This document shows, one piece after another, positions 26,597 to 35,083 of a stretch of 64,000 bases of DNA (positions within the stretch are counted from its first letter, which is position 1; each line of letters begins with the position of its first letter). A program made the translations under genes and the position numbers. A model generated the notes under the pieces. The model was not told the origin of the DNA, did not search any database, and saw nothing but the letters and a program-made list of their open reading frames with translations. The stretch lies in assembly GCA_903934295.1 (NCBI GenBank), contig CAIZNI010000066.1, forward strand, positions 85,320-149,319. Direction: 5' to 3'. This DNA comes from an uncultured beta proteobacterium (GTDB lineage: Bacteria; Pseudomonadota; Gammaproteobacteria; Burkholderiales; Burkholderiaceae_E).

Positions 26597-26655
26597 GGCG
26601 GGTGTGATCCTTCGCGGTTCAATGAATGTCGCCGGCGAAGACCGCCAGCATAAAC

Positions 26656-26692
26656 GTTTCTCTTAAAGCAAATAAGGTGCCTGCAGAGAAAC
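26656..26692. promoter_or_regulatory. candidate XRE regulator operator
   Basis: A perfect 8-base inverted repeat, GTTTCTCT (26656-26663) and AGAGAAAC (26685-26692), lies in the 154-base region between the divergent glutamine synthetase-like and XRE-cupin genes. The centres are about 29 bases apart, near three helical turns. Its position suggests control of both genes. Confidence 0.5.
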
Positions 26693-26750
26693 TTTCATTG
26701 GAGCGCAAGGCCGGTAAACTCGTGCCATTGACCCAAACTCAGGACCGCGC

Positions 26751-27353
26751 ATGGACAAGGACCCCTTACCGGACAGTCTCTCGCTCGAAGCGTCGGTGGG
26801 CGCGGCGATTCGAGAGCTGCGTCTGAGAGACGGGCTGACCATCGCGCAGGTGTCCGAGCGGGCGGCGATCAGTCGCGGCATGCTCTCGAAGATCGAGAAC
26901 GGCCAGACCACCGCCGGTCTGGACACGCTGTCGCGGATCGCCCGCGCGCTGGGGGTGTCGATGTCGATGCTCTTCAGCCGCTATGACGCGGCAGGCACCA
27001 GCGCGCAGCATGTGCGCCGGGGGCAGGGCATGGAGACGGTGCGTCGCGGCACCAAAAGCGGGCACACCTACCACCTGCTGGCTTACGACCAGGGGCCGAC
27101 CAAGCTGTTCGAACCGTTCCTGATCTCGATCGATGACGACTCGCAGCGTTACCCGACCTTCCATCACCCGGGGACCGAGTTCATCTACATGCTGGAAGGC
27201 GAGATCGAATACCGCTGCGGTCAGCAGACCTATCGGCTGGAGCCGGGCGATGCGCTGAGCTTTCCCGGTTCGGTTCCGCACGGGCCGGAACGTCTGCTCC
27301 AGTGCCCGATCCGCTTTCTGTCGGTGATCGTCTATCCGAAAACGGTCGAGTAG
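26751..27353 (+). CDS. XRE family regulator with C-terminal cupin domain
   Basis: 200 residues. HTH at about 18-75 (AIRELRLRDGLTIAQVSERA, ISRGMLSKIENGQ, LDTLSRIARALGVSMSMLF). Cupin at about 120-195 (HHPGTEFIYMLEGEIEYRCG, LEPGDALSFPGSVPHGP). This architecture is common next to amine and amino-acid catabolic genes, where the cupin senses a small molecule. It is divergent from the GlnT/Glx operon and probably regulates it through the inverted repeat at 26656-26692. Confidence 0.93.
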   Translation: MDKDPLPDSLSLEASVGAAIRELRLRDGLTIAQVSERAAISRGMLSKIENGQTTAGLDTLSRIARALGVSMSMLFSRYDAAGTSAQHVRRGQGMETVRRGTKSGHTYHLLAYDQGPTKLFEPFLISIDDDSQRYPTFHHPGTEFIYMLEGEIEYRCGQQTYRLEPGDALSFPGSVPHGPERLLQCPIRFLSVIVYPKTVE

Positions 27354-27365
27354 CGGTGCGCCGGT

Positions 27366-28190
27366 TCAGCGACCCTGCAGATGGGCGAGCGCGCCGCCCA
27401 GCATCGCGCGCAGCAGCGGCTGCACGCGCTGCGCGAGATCGGGCCGATAGGCGAAGGGCGCCGTTTCATTCATGTAGACCGACTGGCACATCTCGAGCTG
27501 GATGGCATGCACGCCGGTGGCCGGCTGGCCGTAGCGTCGGGTGATGTAGCCGCCCTTGAAGCGGCCATTGGTCACATGGGTCATCCCATCGGGCGCGAGC
27601 CCGGGCAGGGGCGCCAGCGCCGCCTCGAGCAGGGCGGGGGCGCAGGCCAGCCCGTCGTTGGTGCCGAAGTTCAGGTCCGCCAGCTTGCCCTCGAACAGCC
27701 GCGGCAGCACGCTGGCGATCGAGTGCGCCTCCCACAGCAGCACCTGCCCGTGCAGCGCCCGCAGGCGCTCGAGTTCGGCCTGCAGCACCTGGTGGTAGGG
27801 CTGCCAGTAGGTGGCGATGCGATCGCTGCGCTGCGCTTCGTCCGGCTCGGCGCCGGGCCGGTAGAGCGGGACGCCGCGGAAGGTTTCGCCGGGAAACAGG
27901 CCGGTGGTCGTCTGGCCCGGGTACAGGCTCTCGCCACCGGGCGGACGGTTCAGGTCGACCACATAGCGCGACACCCGCGCGCCCAGCACGGTGGCGCCCA
28001 GATCCGCCGCGAAGTCGTACAGCTGATCCAGGTGCCAGTCGGTGTCGGCCAGGATCGCCGCCTCGGGGCTGTAGGCGGGGCGCAGCGCCTCGGGCAGCGC
28101 GGTACCGAGGTGAGGGATGGAGACCAGCAGCGGCGCCGTGCCGCGGCGCAGGTGGTAGACCGGGTGTTCGATGCGTTCGGGTGTCGTCAT
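27366..28190 (-). CDS. hutG: N-formylglutamate deformylase
   Basis: Hydrolyses N-formylglutamate to glutamate and formate, the last step of one histidine-utilization route. 274 residues with LLVSIPHLGTALP, DTDWHLDQLYDFA, VVDLNRPPGGESLYPGQ, LWEAHSIASVLPRLFEG and QLEMCQSVYMNE, all family hallmarks. The other hut genes (hutH, hutU, hutI, hutF) are not in the window. It is 13 bases downstream of the LysR gene on the same strand. Confidence 0.95.
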   Translation of the reverse strand: MTTPERIEHPVYHLRRGTAPLLVSIPHLGTALPEALRPAYSPEAAILADTDWHLDQLYDFAADLGATVLGARVSRYVVDLNRPPGGESLYPGQTTTGLFPGETFRGVPLYRPGAEPDEAQRSDRIATYWQPYHQVLQAELERLRALHGQVLLWEAHSIASVLPRLFEGKLADLNFGTNDGLACAPALLEAALAPLPGLAPDGMTHVTNGRFKGGYITRRYGQPATGVHAIQLEMCQSVYMNETAPFAYRPDLAQRVQPLLRAMLGGALAHLQGR

Positions 28191-28203
28191 GGTGGAGGGC
28201 GGT

Positions 28204-29250
28204 TCAGGCAGCGGGTTTATCGGGAATGCGGATGATGTCGGCGGGCAGGGCGGGCATCAGGCGGCGCAGGGCCGGCAGCGTGTCCTGCATGAGCACCTGT
28301 CGGCTCACCCGCACCACTTCGTCGTCCAGGCCGGTCCATTCGTTGTCACGGCACAGCACGAAGAAGTCGCGCTGCCCGAGCCGCGAGGCCGGCAGCGGCA
28401 GGACCTGGACCTGGTCCAGCCAGCTGCGCGACTGCCACAGGCAAAGCGGGGTGCTGATCGCCCATCCGAGGCCCGCGGCGACCAGGCTGAGCAGCGGGTC
28501 GGTGGCGTCGAACTCGAAGCGGCGCGGCATCGGCAGCCCCAGGTGGGTCAGGTAGCGATCGATCTGCTGGCCGATCACCGATCGCTGGCTGTAGCGGACC
28601 AGCGGCAGCTCGCCAAGATGGCGGACAAGCGTCTTCAGGCTCTGGGGGCGGGCAGGCGACGGCAGCGGCCGCCCCGGTGATCGGGCCGGCATCACCACCA
28701 CCCACTCTTCGGAGAACAGCAGGCGCTGGGTGATGCGGGGATCGTCCAGTGCCGTCTCGGTGCAGATCGCCAGGTCGAGTTCGCGCGCCTGCAGCTGGGC
28801 GCTCAGCCCCGGGGTGAGTCCGGACCACAGCTGCAGTTCCCGCGCGCTGCCCGACAGGGCGCGCACCAGTTCCGGTCCGACGGTGGCGGCGAACGAGTCG
28901 ACGCAGCCCAGCCGGATCCGGGTGTAGTCCTGGCGGGCGCTGGCGCGCAGCTGTCCGGTGACCTCGCGCGCGTGCTCGAGCAGCGACCGGGCGAGCCCGA
29001 GGAGCGAACCGCCGGCGCGCGTGGGCCGGGCCGGGCGCATCTCGCGGTCGAACAACTGCAGGTCGTATTGCTGCTCGAGCGCGCGGATCATCTGGCTGAC
29101 CGCGCTCTGGCTCACGCCGAGCCGCTGCGCGGCGTGCGACATCGAGCCGGCCTCGCAGACGGTGACGAAGGCTTCGAGCGAACGCAGCTCCGGCAGGGCG
29201 TTCGAGCGGCGGGCGGGCGCGGCAGAGGGGGCGAGCGTGTCGTTCGTCAT
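28204..29250 (-). CDS. LysR family transcriptional regulator
   Basis: 348 residues. The N-terminal winged HTH has LRSLEAFVTVCEAGSMSHAA, RLGVSQSAVSQMIRALEQ and LQLFDREMRPARPTRAG, followed by a periplasmic-binding-like effector domain. ATG 29250 is chosen because the longer frame adds low-complexity sequence. The gene precedes hutG on the same strand and diverges from a flavin oxidoreductase, so it probably controls both. Confidence 0.92.
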   Translation of the reverse strand: MTNDTLAPSAAPARRSNALPELRSLEAFVTVCEAGSMSHAAQRLGVSQSAVSQMIRALEQQYDLQLFDREMRPARPTRAGGSLLGLARSLLEHAREVTGQLRASARQDYTRIRLGCVDSFAATVGPELVRALSGSARELQLWSGLTPGLSAQLQARELDLAICTETALDDPRITQRLLFSEEWVVVMPARSPGRPLPSPARPQSLKTLVRHLGELPLVRYSQRSVIGQQIDRYLTHLGLPMPRRFEFDATDPLLSLVAAGLGWAISTPLCLWQSRSWLDQVQVLPLPASRLGQRDFFVLCRDNEWTGLDDEVVRVSRQVLMQDTLPALRRLMPALPADIIRIPDKPAA

Positions 29251-29317
29251 GAAAGGCGTCGATGGTCGGATGCTCGGCCGACGGCGGCCGAATCCGGATA
29301 GTCGCACCAAAACTAAT

Positions 29318-29346
29318 TCAATGAATAAGCTTTACTTCATCATTGA
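29318..29346. promoter_or_regulatory. candidate LysR-binding inverted repeat
   Basis: TCAATGA (29318-29324) and TCATTGA (29340-29346) form a perfect 7-base inverted repeat, with inner ATGAA/TTCAT arms, in the 164-base gap between the divergent LysR and oxidoreductase genes. The placement fits a LysR site. Confidence 0.4.
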
Positions 29347-29414
29347 GTGGCGATCGAGACCCCTCCTAAGCTGATCGGCGTTGAATCCGTCCTGTTGGAA
29401 AGCCTGGAGTTGCC

Positions 29415-30599
29415 ATGGAAAACTATGACGCAATCGTGATCGGGGCCGGCGTGATTGGCTCGTCGGTCGCCTATCACCTGGCCCGCTTCGGCGCGGGTCG
29501 GGTACTGGTTCTCGACCGCGCCCAGATCGGTGCGGGGACGACCTCGCAATCCAGCGGCATCCTGCGCACGCATTACTCGGTGATCGAGAATGTCGAACTG
29601 GCCCTGAGCTCCTGGCAGGTCTTCAAGGACTTTGCCGGCTACCTGGGCGACGAGGAGGCCTCGGCCGGCATGGTGAAGTGCGGTTACCTGATCGCCGCCC
29701 CCGACGGCCCGAAGCTCGAGCCGCTGCGCGCCGCGCTGGCCGGCCAGCAGGCCAAGGGCATCGAGGTCCGCCTGCTCGACCGGGGCGAGGCCGCCAGCCT
29801 GCTGCCGATCGCGCATTTCGATGATGCCGCGCTGATCGGCTTCGAGCCCGAGGCGGGCTTTGCCGACGCGTATCTGGTGGCCACCGGATTTGCCCGGGCC
29901 GCGCGGCGCCTGGGTGTGCGGATCATCGAGGGCGTCGAGGTCCATGCGCTGCTGCGCGAGGATGGCCGGGTGGTGGGTGTCGACACTTCGCAGGGCCGTT
30001 TCGCCAGCACCACCGTGATCAGCACCCAGAACATCTGGGCCACCGACATCGAGCGCTGGACCGGCATCGCCACGCCCGTCAGTGCCGAGCGGCACACCGT
30101 GCTGGCGCTGGAAGGCCCCGAGCCCTATTCGTTCGCGATGCCGGTCTACAAGGACCTGGCCTCCAGCGGCATGCTTTATTACCGAAGCTACGGCGGGCGC
30201 CAGATGCTGGTGAGCGAAGGCGTGGTCGGCGAGACGCTGCCGGCGCCCGACAACCAGCCGGGCGACATTCCGATGGACTATGTCGCGGAAGTGGGGGCGC
30301 AGGTCGCCGAGCGCTTTGCCTCGTTCGAGACCGCCGGCCTCGCGTCTGCCTGGACCGGTGTCTATGACGTGACGCCCGACTGGAATCCGGTGCTGGGGCG
30401 GCTGCCTGACGTGCCCGGGCTGGTGGTGGGTTACGGCTTCTCGGGGCACGGCTTCAAGCTGTCGCCCGGCGTGGGCCGGATCCTGGCGCAGGAAGCGCTG
30501 GGTCTGCCCACCGATGTGCCGCTGGCGCCCTATGCGCTGGAGCGTTTTCGCAGCGGCCGTTTCCTGACCGGCCGCTACGGGCTGGGCGCGGTGTCCTGA
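29415..30599 (+). CDS. FAD-dependent oxidoreductase, sarcosine oxidase beta / DAO type
   Basis: 394 residues. FAD-binding Rossmann motif at the N-terminus (DAIVIGAGVIGSSVAYHLAR) and acidic end of beta-2 (VLVLDR), then GAGTTSQSSGILRTHYS, and the C-terminal VVGYGFSGHGFKLSPGVGRI flavin motif. It probably oxidises a secondary or N-methylated amino acid. A role linked to the nearby N-methylglutamate-type genes is inference. ATG 29415 has GGAG upstream. It is followed 3 bases later by the HutD-family gene. Confidence 0.88.
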   Translation: MENYDAIVIGAGVIGSSVAYHLARFGAGRVLVLDRAQIGAGTTSQSSGILRTHYSVIENVELALSSWQVFKDFAGYLGDEEASAGMVKCGYLIAAPDGPKLEPLRAALAGQQAKGIEVRLLDRGEAASLLPIAHFDDAALIGFEPEAGFADAYLVATGFARAARRLGVRIIEGVEVHALLREDGRVVGVDTSQGRFASTTVISTQNIWATDIERWTGIATPVSAERHTVLALEGPEPYSFAMPVYKDLASSGMLYYRSYGGRQMLVSEGVVGETLPAPDNQPGDIPMDYVAEVGAQVAERFASFETAGLASAWTGVYDVTPDWNPVLGRLPDVPGLVVGYGFSGHGFKLSPGVGRILAQEALGLPTDVPLAPYALERFRSGRFLTGRYGLGAVS

Positions 30600-30602
30600 G
30601 AC

Positions 30603-31274
30603 ATGCTGTCCGATGCCGGCGTGGCTGAGCCGCCCCTGCCGTCGGGGGTGCGCCTGTTCACGCTCGAGGAGATCGATTCCGAGCCGTGGCGCAATGGGGG
30701 CGGGCGCACCCGGACGGTGGCGGCATCGCGTCTGCGCGGCGAACTGGTGTGGCGGATCAGTGCCGCCGACATCGACGCCGATGGCGATTTCTCGGCCTTC
30801 GATGGGATGGACCGCACCGCGGTGCTGATGCGCGGCGAGGGGCTGGCGCTGCGACTCAGCGACCAGACGCTGCGTCTGCCGCGGGTGGGCACCGTCGTGC
30901 GATTTCCCGGCGAGGTGCCGGTGCGGGCCTGCCTGGCGGGCGCGCCGGCGCGGCTCTGGAACGTGATGGTGCGCCGGGGCCTGGCGCAAGTCGACACGCA
31001 GGTGCTCGGGGTGGGGTCGATGCCGGTGCTGCCGGGCGAGACGGTGTTGGTGGTGCTCTCGGGCCGGGTTCAGGTCCGCGCGCCGGGGTCGGGTGAACTG
31101 CTGGGCGTGCTGTCGGCCGGGCAGGGACTGATCTGCAGTGGCTCGCGTGCGTGTCTGATGCTGGTCGGCCTGGCGGCGATCGATGCGCTGGATGAGGCGC
31201 CCTGCTGGGTGCGCTCGGCGTTGCAGACGGGAGGTGACCGACCGCCTCAGTCCACGCTCTCGTCCGAGAAGTAA
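30603..31274 (+). CDS. HutD family protein
   Basis: 223-residue double cupin-like protein with the HutD/Ves signature: EEIDSEPWRNGGGRTRTVA, then VWRISAADIDADGDFSAF, and RLWNVMVRRGL later. HutD is a conserved accessory of histidine utilization whose function is unclear. It is cotranscribed with the oxidoreductase. Its last 28 bases overlap the convergent HD-GYP gene. Confidence 0.85.
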   Translation: MLSDAGVAEPPLPSGVRLFTLEEIDSEPWRNGGGRTRTVAASRLRGELVWRISAADIDADGDFSAFDGMDRTAVLMRGEGLALRLSDQTLRLPRVGTVVRFPGEVPVRACLAGAPARLWNVMVRRGLAQVDTQVLGVGSMPVLPGETVLVVLSGRVQVRAPGSGELLGVLSAGQGLICSGSRACLMLVGLAAIDALDEAPCWVRSALQTGGDRPPQSTLSSEK

Positions 31275-32521
31275 TAGGTCAGGCTTTCGCGCGGATTGAG
31301 CCACGCCAGCGCGTCCTCGGGCATTTCATCCGGGTGCAGCGACTTCTCCACCGACAACTGGCCCGCGGTGTCGGCAAGATCGACCAGCAGCGCTTCGCTC
31401 TTGTCGATGTCCGGATCATGGATGAGCACCTTGGGCAGCAGGCTGCTCTTGCCTGGCGACACCGAGAGCGCCAGTGAGCCATCGCTCAGCTTGACCAGGG
31501 TGCCCGGCGGGTAGACCCCGAGCAGGCGCACCAGCGCGGCCAGCAGCGACGGATCGAGCCGGGCCTGTTCGTCGCGCCACATTGTCTTGAGGGCCTCGGC
31601 CGGCAGCAGTGCCCGCGACCGGGCCTTGGGCGATTCGGGGCTGCACAGGCGGTCATAGCGGTTGGCGATGGCGACGATCCGCGCGGCAACCCCGATCTGC
31701 GGCCCCAGTTTTCCGGCGGGAAAACCGCTGCCGTCCAGTGCCTCATGATGGTCGCGGATCGCAGCGATCGCGTGCTCGGAAAAAGCGCCGCTGTCGGTGG
31801 CCAGTTCGACGCCGAGCCGGCAGTGCTCCCGGTACCAGCTTTCCTGGACGCTGGAGCGGTTCTCGGCGCGCAGCACATGGGCGGGAATCAGCAACTTGCC
31901 GATGTCGTGGGCCAGGGCACCCAGGCCGATGGCGCCGACGGTGGTGGACGAGAGGTTCATCGAACGGGCCAGCAGCATCGACAGCGTCATGCAGTTGAGC
32001 GCATGGTGCTGCAGGCCTTCGCCCGGCTGCTTGCCCAGCAGTTGCAGCAGCACCGGCCCCTGGTTCATCGCGCTGGCCAGCCGGGCGGCCAGGTCGCGCA
32101 TGCCGGCGCCGGCCTGCTTGGGGTTGTCGCGCATGCCCAGCAGCGACTCCCGCACCTGCTGGCTCGAGGCATCCCATTCGCGCTGGATGCGCGCGGCGAT
32201 CAGACGCTGGCGCCGCAGTCGCTGCTCTCCGGTCGCCACGGCCACGGGCGCCGCCGGCGGCGGTGGCGGTGACGGCGGTGTTGCCGCGCTGGTCACCGGC
32301 GGCAGCGGTGCCGCGTCGCTGAGGGCGGGAATCCAGTAGAGGCTCTTCGGACCCAGTTCCCGCAGCGTCTTCAGCTGCTTGTCGGAACTGATCCGGAAGC
32401 GGTTGCGCAGGAACGGATGGGCGGTCCAGGGCAGGTCGATCCAGACATAGACGCCCAGTCGCAGCTGCTGCTCGCCCAATGGCTGCGGCCCCTCGGGGTG
32501 GTTGGTCTGGACGTCTGGCAT
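31247..32521 (-). CDS. HD-GYP domain protein (c-di-GMP phosphodiesterase family)
   Basis: 424 residues. Residues about 15-65 are a DUF3391-like N-terminus (LRLGVYVWIDLPWTAHPF), followed by a Pro-rich linker. The HD-GYP domain has LAHDIGKLLIP (HD), HHEALDGSGFP (HHExxDGxG[FY]P) and RIVAIANRYDRL. It probably hydrolyses c-di-GMP; the GYP tyrosine is phenylalanine here. It overlaps the convergent HutD gene by 28 bases. Confidence 0.9.
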   Translation of the reverse strand: MPDVQTNHPEGPQPLGEQQLRLGVYVWIDLPWTAHPFLRNRFRISSDKQLKTLRELGPKSLYWIPALSDAAPLPPVTSAATPPSPPPPPAAPVAVATGEQRLRRQRLIAARIQREWDASSQQVRESLLGMRDNPKQAGAGMRDLAARLASAMNQGPVLLQLLGKQPGEGLQHHALNCMTLSMLLARSMNLSSTTVGAIGLGALAHDIGKLLIPAHVLRAENRSSVQESWYREHCRLGVELATDSGAFSEHAIAAIRDHHEALDGSGFPAGKLGPQIGVAARIVAIANRYDRLCSPESPKARSRALLPAEALKTMWRDEQARLDPSLLAALVRLLGVYPPGTLVKLSDGSLALSVSPGKSSLLPKVLIHDPDIDKSEALLVDLADTAGQLSVEKSLHPDEMPEDALAWLNPRESLTYYFSDESVD

Positions 32522-32657
32522 GCGTTCTCGGGCGTTCCGGTGGAATCGGTGCGATGGGTCATCGCCCGTCCGGGCGAGACCCGCGCTGGCGCGCAGGGCC
32601 CACCCCCGCTCCAGGGCATCCCCGCGCTTGCGCGCAAGGCATCTTAACCGAGTGCGT

Positions 32658-34259
32658 TCAGCCCTCGAGCACCATCGCCGCGCCCTTTTCGCCGATCATG
32701 ATCGCGGCGGCATTGGTGTTCGTCGACACCATGGTGGGCATCACCGATGCGTCGATGACCCGCAATCCCTCGATGCCGCGCACGCGCAATTTCGCATCGA
32801 CCACCGACGTCGCGTCGCTGCCCATCCGGCAGGTGCCGCTGGGGTGAAACACCGTGCCGCCCTTGTGTCGAGCGAACTGCGCCAGCTCCGCATCGGAGCG
32901 CGCCGCGTTGCCGGGCATGTATTCGTCGTCGGTGATCAGGCCCCGGAACGCCGGCTGGTGGTAGATGTCGCGCAGGATCTTCAGGCCATCGACCAGCACG
33001 GCGATGTCGTGCGGATCGGTCAGGTAGTTCGAGACGATTCGCGGCGGCGCAAGCGGGTCGGCCGACCGGATGCCGACGGTGCCGCGCGAGCGCGGGCGGC
33101 ATTGGGCGGCCGAGGCCGAGAACCCGGAAAACCGGTGCAGCGGATCGCCCGGCTTGTCCACCGAGAGCGGCATGACGTTGAAGAGCACGTCGGGGCGCCC
33201 GTTGTCGGCGTGGCGGCTGCAGACCATGCCGCCGACCTGGCCGGCACCCACGGTGAGCGGACCGCGCTGGCCGAACAGCCACTGGGCGCCCATGCGCGCC
33301 AGCCCCAGCGGGCTGCGGACCTGGTCGTTCAGCGAGATCCGCTCGCGCAGCTTGACGATCACCCGCGCCTGGTAATGGTCCTGAAGATTGGCCCCGACCT
33401 CGGGTGCGTCGGCATGCACCGCGATGCCGTGGCTGCGCAGCAGGTCGGCCGGGCCGACGCCCGAGAGCTGGAGCAGGTGGGGCGACTGCAGGGCGCCGGC
33501 GGCCATCAGCACCTCCGAATCGGCCCGGGCGGACTGCAGCGCGCCATCGGCCAGCCATTCGACGCCCACCGCCCGGCCCTGCTCGATCAGCACCCGGGTC
33601 ACCTGCACCCCGGTCATCACCGTCAGATTGGGCCGCCGGCGCACCGGCGCGAGAAAGGCCATCGCGGCATCACAGCGCCAGTGCCCGCGCAGGGTCAGCT
33701 GATACGCACCCACGCCCTCGGTGAGGGAACCGTTGAAATCGGGGTTGCGCCCGTACCCGGCCTGCACGCCGGCCTCGATCCAGGCCCGGCAGGCGGGGTG
33801 ATCGTTGCGCAGGTCCGAGACATCGAGTTCGCCGGAACCGCCGTGGTAGTCATTCTCGCCGCCCTGGTAGCGCTCGGATTGCCGAAAGACGGGCAGCACT
33901 TCGCGATAGCCCCAGCCGGTTGCGCCGAGCCGGTGCCAGTCGTCGAAGTCGGCCGGCTGCCCGCGGATGTAGAGCAGGCCGTTGATGGCGCTGGAGCCGC
34001 CGAGCACCCGCCCGCGTGGCCACACCAGCGCGCGGTTGCCGGTGGCCTCTTGGGGCTCGACGGCGAACTGCCAGGAAAAGCGCCGGTCCTGCATGCTGCG
34101 GAAATAACCCACCGGCAGGCGCAGCCAGAAGTGACCACCCTCGCCACCGGCCTCCAGCAGCAGCACGCGGCGGCTCGGATCGGCGCTGAGCCGGTTGGCC
34201 AGCACGCAGCCGGCCGAGCCGGCGCCCACGATGATGGTGTCGTAACCTGAAGGGCTCAT
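32658..34259 (-). CDS. GMC family oxidoreductase (choline dehydrogenase-like)
   Basis: 533 residues. FAD motif YDTIIVGAGSAGCVLANRLS, GMC signature GRVLGGSSAINGLLYIRGQ, second signature GALQSPHLLQLSGVGP and the active-site His in FHPSGTCRMGSD. It oxidises a primary or secondary alcohol; the substrate is unknown. ATG 34259 matches the family start, and the open frame upstream adds unrelated residues. It diverges from the GntR gene across a strong operator-like palindrome. Confidence 0.92.
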   Translation of the reverse strand: MSPSGYDTIIVGAGSAGCVLANRLSADPSRRVLLLEAGGEGGHFWLRLPVGYFRSMQDRRFSWQFAVEPQEATGNRALVWPRGRVLGGSSAINGLLYIRGQPADFDDWHRLGATGWGYREVLPVFRQSERYQGGENDYHGGSGELDVSDLRNDHPACRAWIEAGVQAGYGRNPDFNGSLTEGVGAYQLTLRGHWRCDAAMAFLAPVRRRPNLTVMTGVQVTRVLIEQGRAVGVEWLADGALQSARADSEVLMAAGALQSPHLLQLSGVGPADLLRSHGIAVHADAPEVGANLQDHYQARVIVKLRERISLNDQVRSPLGLARMGAQWLFGQRGPLTVGAGQVGGMVCSRHADNGRPDVLFNVMPLSVDKPGDPLHRFSGFSASAAQCRPRSRGTVGIRSADPLAPPRIVSNYLTDPHDIAVLVDGLKILRDIYHQPAFRGLITDDEYMPGNAARSDAELAQFARHKGGTVFHPSGTCRMGSDATSVVDAKLRVRGIEGLRVIDASVMPTMVSTNTNAAAIMIGEKGAAMVLEG

Positions 34260-34324
34260 GGCGTCTCTGGAAGGGGACCGGTTTGCGGACGGGACACGCC
34301 AGCGGGCATCGGAAAACATAAAGT

Positions 34325-34342
34325 CATCCGGTAGACCGGATG
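34325..34342. promoter_or_regulatory. palindromic operator (GntR type)
   Basis: CATCCGGTAGACCGGATG has perfect 8-base arms around an AG spacer. A further half-site, ACGGATG, overlaps the GntR start codon at 34354-34360. It lies between the divergent GMC oxidoreductase and GntR genes, just upstream of a TATAAT. It most likely binds the adjacent GntR protein. Confidence 0.65.
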
Positions 34343-34346
34343 TTTA

Positions 34347-34352
34347 TATAAT
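34347..34352 (+). promoter_or_regulatory. -10 element for the GntR gene, possibly leaderless
   Basis: A consensus TATAAT at 34347-34352 ends only 5 bases before the GntR ATG at 34358, so transcription would begin at or near the start codon. No ribosome-binding site is seen before the ATG. The -35 position overlaps the palindromic operator. Confidence 0.45.
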
Positions 34353-34357
34353 AACGG

Positions 34358-35083
34358 ATGTCATCGACATTCCTGAACAGCCCGGTGCCGCGCTATCTGC
34401 AGCTCGCCGACCTGATGCGTCAGCGGATTGCGCGCGGCGTCTGGCCGCGCCAGTACCGCCTGCCGTCGCTCGATGCGCTGGTGCAGGAGTTCGGCGTGTC
34501 GCGCGCGACGGTGCGCCAGGCGATCGAACTCCTTGCGCGCGAGCAGCTGCTCTCGCCCCAGCAAGGACGGGGCACCTTCGTCACCGGGCTGCCGGCGCCC
34601 GACCGCTTCATCAGCGTCAAGGGCAGCCTCGCGGAACTCTCGCGTGCCTACGAAGACACCCAGCCGCGGATCATGAACATCGACGAGTCCGCCAGCGCGC
34701 CGCCGCTGCGCAAGGACGAGGGCGATCCGGCGCCGGCCTATGTCTTCATGCGCCGGGTGCACTTTCGCGACGGGCATCCCTATTGCGTCATCAATATCTA
34801 TCTCGATGAACGGATCTTTCGCCAGGCGCCCGACGCGTTCCGCGGCCGCACCGTCATTCCGCTGCTGACCTCGATGCCGACAGTGATCATTGCCCAGGCC
34901 CATCAAGTGCTGACCATCGCCAGTGCGGATCTCGAAGTGGCGCGTCTGCTGGAATTGCCGATGAATGCGCCGGTGGCCGAGGTCCGCCGCCTGTTCCGCG
35001 ATCCGGCCGGCACCGTCATCTATCTGGCCGAGGCCACCTACCGGGGCGACGCCATCCACGTTCAAATGGACCTCAAGCCGTGA
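34358..35083 (+). CDS. GntR family regulator with UTRA domain (HutC subfamily)
   Basis: 241 residues. N-terminal winged HTH (RYLQLADLMRQRIARGVWPR, LPSLDALVQEFGVSRATVRQ, ELLAREQLLSPQQGRGTFV). C-terminal UTRA ligand domain (APPLRKDEGDPAPAYVFMRR, VIAQAHQVLTIASADLEVAR). It probably represses its own gene and the divergent GMC oxidoreductase through the palindrome at 34325-34342. Its stop overlaps the start of the enolase-superfamily gene. Confidence 0.93.
   Translation: MSSTFLNSPVPRYLQLADLMRQRIARGVWPRQYRLPSLDALVQEFGVSRATVRQAIELLAREQLLSPQQGRGTFVTGLPAPDRFISVKGSLAELSRAYEDTQPRIMNIDESASAPPLRKDEGDPAPAYVFMRRVHFRDGHPYCVINIYLDERIFRQAPDAFRGRTVIPLLTSMPTVIIAQAHQVLTIASADLEVARLLELPMNAPVAEVRRLFRDPAGTVIYLAEATYRGDAIHVQMDLKP

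Noticed and set aside
29340..31304. A 654-codon open frame antisense to the sarcosine-oxidase-like and HutD genes, and similar long antisense frames at 1173-3197, 19569-21542 and 61615-63666.
   Set aside because: High-GC coding DNA gives long antisense frames. Their products are low-complexity Arg/His/Gly sequence, and the sense strand has recognised genes.
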